This document shows positions 60,154-64,000 of a stretch of DNA of 64,000 nt, in pieces (within the stretch, counting starts at the first letter, position 1; each line of letters opens with the position of its first letter). This stretch comes from Acanthochlamys bracteata (Eukaryota; Streptophyta; Magnoliopsida; Pandanales; Velloziaceae). Both the position numbers and the translations under genes were made by a program. The notes under the pieces are model-generated. The model did no database searches and had not been told where the DNA came from. It was given only the letters and a program-made list of their open reading frames with translations. The stretch is taken from NCBI GenBank assembly GCA_019914995.1, contig CM034134.1, positions 2,188,145-2,252,144 of the forward strand. The letters run 5' to 3'.

Positions 60154-60389
60154 AGTACGATCCAAGACAATATGCGATCCTAAGCTAAATGGGATCGTTT
60201 TGGTGAAGTAAAATTGTAAAATCGTAGGATTTTAAGATTTAAATCGGGATTTTAACAACCATGCATGGAGTATTAAGAAATACAAGGCGATTGCTTGATT
60301 TTCTTATTAATCTAAGAAATGACACATAAAAATTGTGAACTTTTATGGATGTGCATATGATTGACATAACTTGATTTCCTGTAAAGAAT

Positions 60390-60597
60390 CTTATGAAATT
60401 GTTCTATAATAATAAAACCAAAATAAATAGTGTAGCATAATCGTACAAAAAATGTTCAGATAGATTGACACTTTATAAATAACTAGAGGTAAGATTAATT
60501 GAGTTATCATTTGTGAGTTCAGTAGGACAACCAGATATATTAATAAAAGAGACTTCAAGCAGCATCTTCTGCTTACTAAAAAAGTTGGGTTTCAATT
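60390..60597 (+). pseudogene. Copia RNase H end (fossil)
   Basis: The plus strand shows MKLFYNNKTKI near the start, then IELSFVSSVGQPDILIKE and SSSIFCLLKKLGF, matching the 'm.l.cDNkaAi', 'i...fv.s..QlADi.TK.l' and 'KLGm.di' blocks of copia RNase H. It is broken. It lies on the same strand as the integrase fragment at 54865-55377, and a probable 3' LTR start follows after the MITE. Confidence 0.7.
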
Positions 60598-60605
60598 ATA
60601 TTTTT

Positions 60606-61459
60606 TAGGGGTGATAATTTAGGTTGGTAGGTCGGTTTCAGATCGATCCATTTAATAATCGTGTCAAATTCGTTCAACTCTAATCCAACCCATAAATTTA
60701 TATGGGTAAAATTGTTAACCCTAACCCCACCTATTAATAATCGGATCAAATTCCGGTTGACCTATTTAATAATTAAAATTAAACTTTTAATTTATTATTT
60801 TTAAGCTTCAGTAAATTTATAACATCATTTATAACAAATGCACCATATTCTTAATAACGACATATAGTGAAAATCTGTCAAAATATGCTTTCTTTAGTAT
60901 TTTCATCGGTCCTTAAAATATTTAAAATAATACTATTTTTACTTTTTAAAAATATGTGGTGATAGTTGAAATTTTATAATTATAGATACATATTAATAAT
61001 TTCGATAAAACTTTTGATAAATAAAGCTATCTAACAAAATTTTGATAAAAATTTTTATACAAAATTCAAATTCGTCATTACAGAAACACCTACATAGTAA
61101 TTAATACTTTCGATAATATTATAATTCTCATCTTATACTATTTACTAAGATATGAAAATAACAATTAATTATAAATACCATATATTTAATAATTTATAAA
61201 TTACTATTATCGATTATTTTTATTACTAATATTTTAATAACGGAAAGAAAAAAATCAATGTTATTTCTTTAAAATGACAATTCGAGTTGGTGGGTCAATT
61301 TCGGATTAATTCGGATCGATCTATTTAATAATCGGGTCAATTTCGCTCAACCTAACTCAATTTATATATTTATACGGATCGATTTTCTAACCGTAAACCT
61401 AATTAAGTGGATCGGTTTCAGATTGCATTTTCGGATCGAGTCATATATTGTCACTCCTA
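60606..61459. mobile_element. hAT-type MITE, copy 2 (854 bp)
   Basis: The element begins TAGGGGTGATAATTTAGG and ends CATATATTGTCACTCCTA: clean terminal inverted repeats. Its 8-base target duplication has one difference, ATATTTTT (60598-60605) and ATATCTTT (61460-61467). It is homologous along its length to copy 1 at 23820-24663. It has no coding potential. It inserted between the RNase H end and the 3' LTR of the copia fossil. Confidence 0.9.
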
Positions 61460-61486
61460 ATATCTTTACACCAAATTAAGAAGGAG

Positions 61487-61740
61487 TGTTGGCGTAAATC
61501 AAAATGTGAACTAAGTACTTTAGTCTAGTTAGGACTTTCCTTATTAGTAGTGTAGTTGATGTATATAATGAGTTGTATGAGGGAAATAAAAAACAATATT
61601 AAGATTGAAAAGTTCTAATCACGTTGAGATTGCAAAGTTAGATAAGAAATAAACCTTAAAACATGTAATACTCTATAAGATTGCAAAGTTCCAATCACGT
61701 TGAGGTTCTCCATCGAAGATGAATGTGCAAGCATGTCCTT
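61487..61740 (+). repeat. Probable start of the copia 3' LTR
   Basis: A purine-rich tract (AAATTAAGAAGGAG) is followed by TGTTGGCGTAAATCAAAATG, the usual layout of a copia polypurine tract and LTR start (TGTTGG). The right end of the LTR is not defined. A phrase around ATCACGTTGAGATTGCAAAG occurs twice (about 61617-61640 and 61680-61706). Confidence 0.55.
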
Positions 61741-61836
61741 CAAAACAGTCAAAATTTTTACCACGAGGGACTAAAATGGTTGAAACAATTATGATGTGGC
61801 TCCAAATTGAAACATTAAGGAGGTGTGCCTGGCAGA

Positions 61837-61974
61837 ATGCCTAATACTAATAGAGAGGAGCCCGAAACGAACAAAACCGCTTTCTTCCTGGCCGTCTGCG
61901 TCGGTCTTCTTCTTCTTTTGTTTCTCGCATCTTGTCTGTCGTTCTCAAAGTTTCCGGTTTGCGATATTCTTTAG
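61837..61974 (+). CDS. Possible upstream ORF, 45 codons, one hydrophobic segment
   Basis: ATG at 61837 opens a frame beginning MPNTNREEPETNKTAFFL, then a hydrophobic stretch (AVCVGLLLLLFLASCLSF) long enough for one membrane segment, ending VCDIL and a TAG at 61972. It lies 112 bases upstream of the proposed main start of the host gene. It could be an upstream ORF in the leader, a small membrane protein, or chance. The leucine run comes from a CTT repeat of the kind common in plant leaders, so caution is needed. Confidence 0.3.
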   Translation: MPNTNREEPETNKTAFFLAVCVGLLLLLFLASCLSFSKFPVCDIL

Positions 61975-61997
61975 TTAGTTATTAGCAGCAGTTGCTC

Positions 61998-62005
61998 TTA
62001 TATAC
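61998..62005 (+). promoter_or_regulatory. Weak TATA-like sequence
   Basis: TTATATAC lies about 80 bases upstream of the proposed ATG at 62086. If used, transcription would start about 25-30 bases later and give a ~55-base leader. The CT-rich sequence upstream (61880-61950) instead looks like a transcribed leader, so the true start may be farther left. Confidence 0.25.
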
Positions 62006-62085
62006 TTCTCTGTTTCACTCATTGACCTCAAAGTAGAAAAGATTCACAAAAAACAAATAGAGAAGTTTGAAGTTTGCAACTTCGC

Positions 62086-62136
62086 ATGGGGGACACTGAC
62101 TCCGATCTCGCATCTACAGCTACTCCTGAGGAAGAG
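62086..62136 (+). CDS. First coding exon of a probable host gene, rest off-window
   Basis: The ATG at 62086 opens MGDTDSDLASTATPEEE, 17 codons ending in GAAGAG directly before a donor-like GTTTGTGG. An acidic, serine/threonine-rich N-terminus on a short first exon followed by a long intron is common in plant nuclear genes. The leader before it is pyrimidine-rich and the region lacks transposon features, unlike everything to the left. The peptide is too short to name a family. No second exon was recognised before the right edge. Confidence 0.45.
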
Positions 62137-64000
62137 GTTTGTGGTGTATTTTTCTGCAACTTGATCTTTAGTTCGATGCTATTGTATTTGTTTTGTTTTT
62201 ATTTTGAAAATTTTGGTTTCTTGATTGTGCAAGGTAGTGTATTGCAGTGATCAGTGCGAAAGTTATTTTGGGGGTTTTATTTCCTCTGTACTTGGTGAAT
62301 TAGTTGATGTTTTTCTTGAAATTTTGGCTTCTTGATTCTGGACAACGTAGAGTATTCTAGTGCTCACTGTATAGGTTGAGATTTTGTGGTTGGTTTTTTT
62401 ACTGCACCTGGTGACTTAGTTCATTTTCTTTCTTGAAATTTTGGTTTGTTTATTTTGAGGTGTCTGCTGTGTAAACGATCAATGAAAATTTTCTTTCAGA
62501 ATTTGGGGTTTGCGTTGTTGCTCTGTATGCTTAACTTTTTTGTATTGTGATTAAGGTTTTTTTTCTTTATAACTTGATTGTTTAGTTCGATTATTGTTTT
62601 CTTTTTTTAAATGTTGGTTTTTTTATTTGGGCAAGCTAGTATTCTCTAGTGATCAGTGAAAAAGTTGGAACCACGGGGATTGCTTTGTGTCTTATGCTTG
62701 AACTTTATGCTTTTACTTCAAGTCGTTGAAATTTTGGTTTGGTGATGTAGGAAAGGAAATTTTTTTGTAATGATCAGTCAGAAGTTGGGGACGTGGGGAT
62801 TGCTTTGCCGTTCTTTATGCTTGAGTTTTATGTATCGTGAATTGATGATGAGGTTTGTGTTTCCTCTATGTTTTATACTTTGCCTGTTAAATTCAGATGT
62901 GGTAGTGTTTTATAATGATGTGTGGAATAGTTGAAATATTGGGGTCTTGTTTTGTTCTCCTTTAACTTCGATTTTATGTTTTACTTGAATTTTTGGGTTT
63001 GGTTTATTGGCTTGGAAAAGGTGACTGTTGTGAAATGATCAGTGAAAAGTTGAAATTTTGGGGTTTTGCTTGGTCCTTATGCTTGGTTTTCATGTTTGTG
63101 ATGAAAAGTAGAGAAGAGGCTTGTGTTTTCTCTACTCTCTAGATTGTTTAATTCATTTACTTATGATTTTAAATTTAGGTTTCCTAATTTGGACAAGTTA
63201 CTGTTGTGTATTAATCAGAGACAAAGTTGAGATTTGAGGTTTGCTTTTTTGTCTTTATGCTTGAGGTTTGGGTTTTTTCTACAGTTAATGTTTTAGTTCA
63301 AGTTCTCCATTTTTTTATATATAAAATTTTTTAACAACTTCTAAAAAATTATTTCAAATATTTTCTTTTTAATTATTTTGGTTTGTTATCCGGACAAGGT
63401 ATGGTTGCATAATGACCAGTGAAAAAGTTGAAATTTTGGGTTTGCTGTTTCTCTACACTTGATTCTTCAGTTCATTGTCTCTAAAATTTGGACAATGACT
63501 GCTTTGTATTGATAGGTGAAATGGTTGAAATTTCAGGGTTTACTTTTTCGTTCTTAATGCTGTAAGTCTGGGTTACACTTTCATAATTTCTTATAATGAT
63601 CAGCGAGGAAGAAGTTTGTGGTTTCTTTACACTTGACACTTTATATGAAATATCTAGAAAAGTTAAATGTAATTTATTTCTTTTGAAGTCATTAAGGAGT
63701 CATTATGAGTATAGATTGTGATAGGAATAGCTCACATATGAATGGTAGAAAGAACACAAAAGAGCACAGCTTGCTTATGTGAGGTTGAGAGTAGAGAAAG
63801 TTAGAAGTCCTCTACTTTATCGACCTATCCTTTTATGTTGATTTAAATTATTACGTTTGCATTGTTATGGGAACGTCAACGTAGTTCAGTTTTATGTTGA
63901 GAGGTTTGAAAGGATTAGTTGTTTGTCTCTCAGAAAAATTCTTGGATGCGAATAGTAATTTCTAGTTCTCACCATTACTGAAGATTATTTGCATCTCTGG
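62137..64000 (+). other. Probable long intron with degenerate repeats
   Basis: T-rich sequence without credible reading frames. Its plus strand is biased to T and G, as plant introns are. From about 62200 to 63620 a unit recurs about eleven times: 'ttgaaattttggtttcttgat.tggacaaggta', then 'gtgatcagtgaaaaagttgaaattttggggtttgctttgt', then 'tctttatgcttgagttttat'. The GATCAGTGA landmark occurs near 62249, 62480, 62660, 62779, 63038, 63414 and 63599, with weaker copies between. Spacings range from about 85 to 200 bases. Confidence 0.5.

Larger units (their letters stand above)
55378..60263 (-). mobile_element. hAT transposon 2 (4886 bp), transposase broken
   Basis: The element begins CAAGGTTGTCAGGATCGAG and ends GGGATTTTAACAACCATG. 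It has an 8-base target duplication with one difference, CATTGAGT (55370-55377) and CATGGAGT (60264-60271). It belongs to the same family as hAT1: same termini, same gene layout and the same subterminal palindromes. The minus strand encodes the transposase at about 56071-58919. Upstream of the start lie a (GA)n tract and a 129-base duplication. It inserted into a copia fossil. Confidence 0.9.

Overview
This window looks like nuclear DNA of a flowering plant, probably a eudicot. It is AT-rich and dominated by plant transposable elements: Ty3/gypsy (Athila/Tat-like and Tekay/Del-like), Ty1/copia (one Sirevirus-like), CACTA, hAT and hAT-type MITEs. Only the last ~2.2 kb looks like host gene sequence. 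No rRNA, tRNA or CRISPR array was seen, and no intact long open reading frame. All calls were made by eye, without database searches.

Layout. 1-4.56 kb: a decayed CACTA element on the minus strand (DUF4216 and Transposase_24-like pieces), a ~179-bp tandem array, and a CACTA-like subterminal region ending near 4556. 4.56-5.56 kb: a copia fossil (gag/protease/pre-integrase). 5.56-8.2 kb: no clear gene except a possible orphan first exon near 7.3-7.6 kb and a possible MITE. 8.5-23.3 kb: a nested stack. A Ty3/gypsy fossil (minus) is split by an Athila-like, apparently non-autonomous element (11737-23003). The 5' LTR of that element holds a Tekay-like solo LTR, and its 3' LTR holds a second Athila-like fossil in reverse orientation. 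23.3-27.0 kb: a Sirevirus-like LTR split by an 844-bp hAT MITE with a perfect 8-bp target duplication. 27-31 kb and 35.1-35.4 kb: poorly resolved sequence and a plant-transposon-protein-like fossil, split by a second Tekay-like solo LTR (31009-35102, TSD CTTGA). That solo LTR itself contains a solo LTR of the Athila-like family flanked by an unusual 24-bp direct repeat. 35.6-46.15 kb: a Sirevirus-like copia fossil on the minus strand. Its LTR contains a 0.5-kb solo LTR and a 3115-bp CACTA element that appears to carry a captured host fragment.

46.15-54.5 kb: a large structure with inverted arms built from degenerate GGTCGTAAT-type motifs, interrupted by a full-length but broken hAT element (hAT1, 46851-51098). 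54.87-61.5 kb: a copia fossil (integrase, RNase H, start of 3' LTR) interrupted by a second hAT of the same family (hAT2, 55378-60263) and by a second copy of the hAT MITE (60606-61459). 61.8-64 kb: the 5' end of a probable host gene on the plus strand, with a pyrimidine-rich leader, a short upstream ORF, a 17-codon first coding exon and a long intron made of a degenerate repeated unit.

The history is repeated nesting: at least seven insertions can be ordered from target-site duplications and interrupted homologies. The most unusual pieces are the GGTCGTAAT inverted-arm structure, the gene-capturing CACTA element, the hairpin cluster inside hAT1, the 24-bp flanking duplication of one solo LTR, and the repeat-built intron of the host gene.
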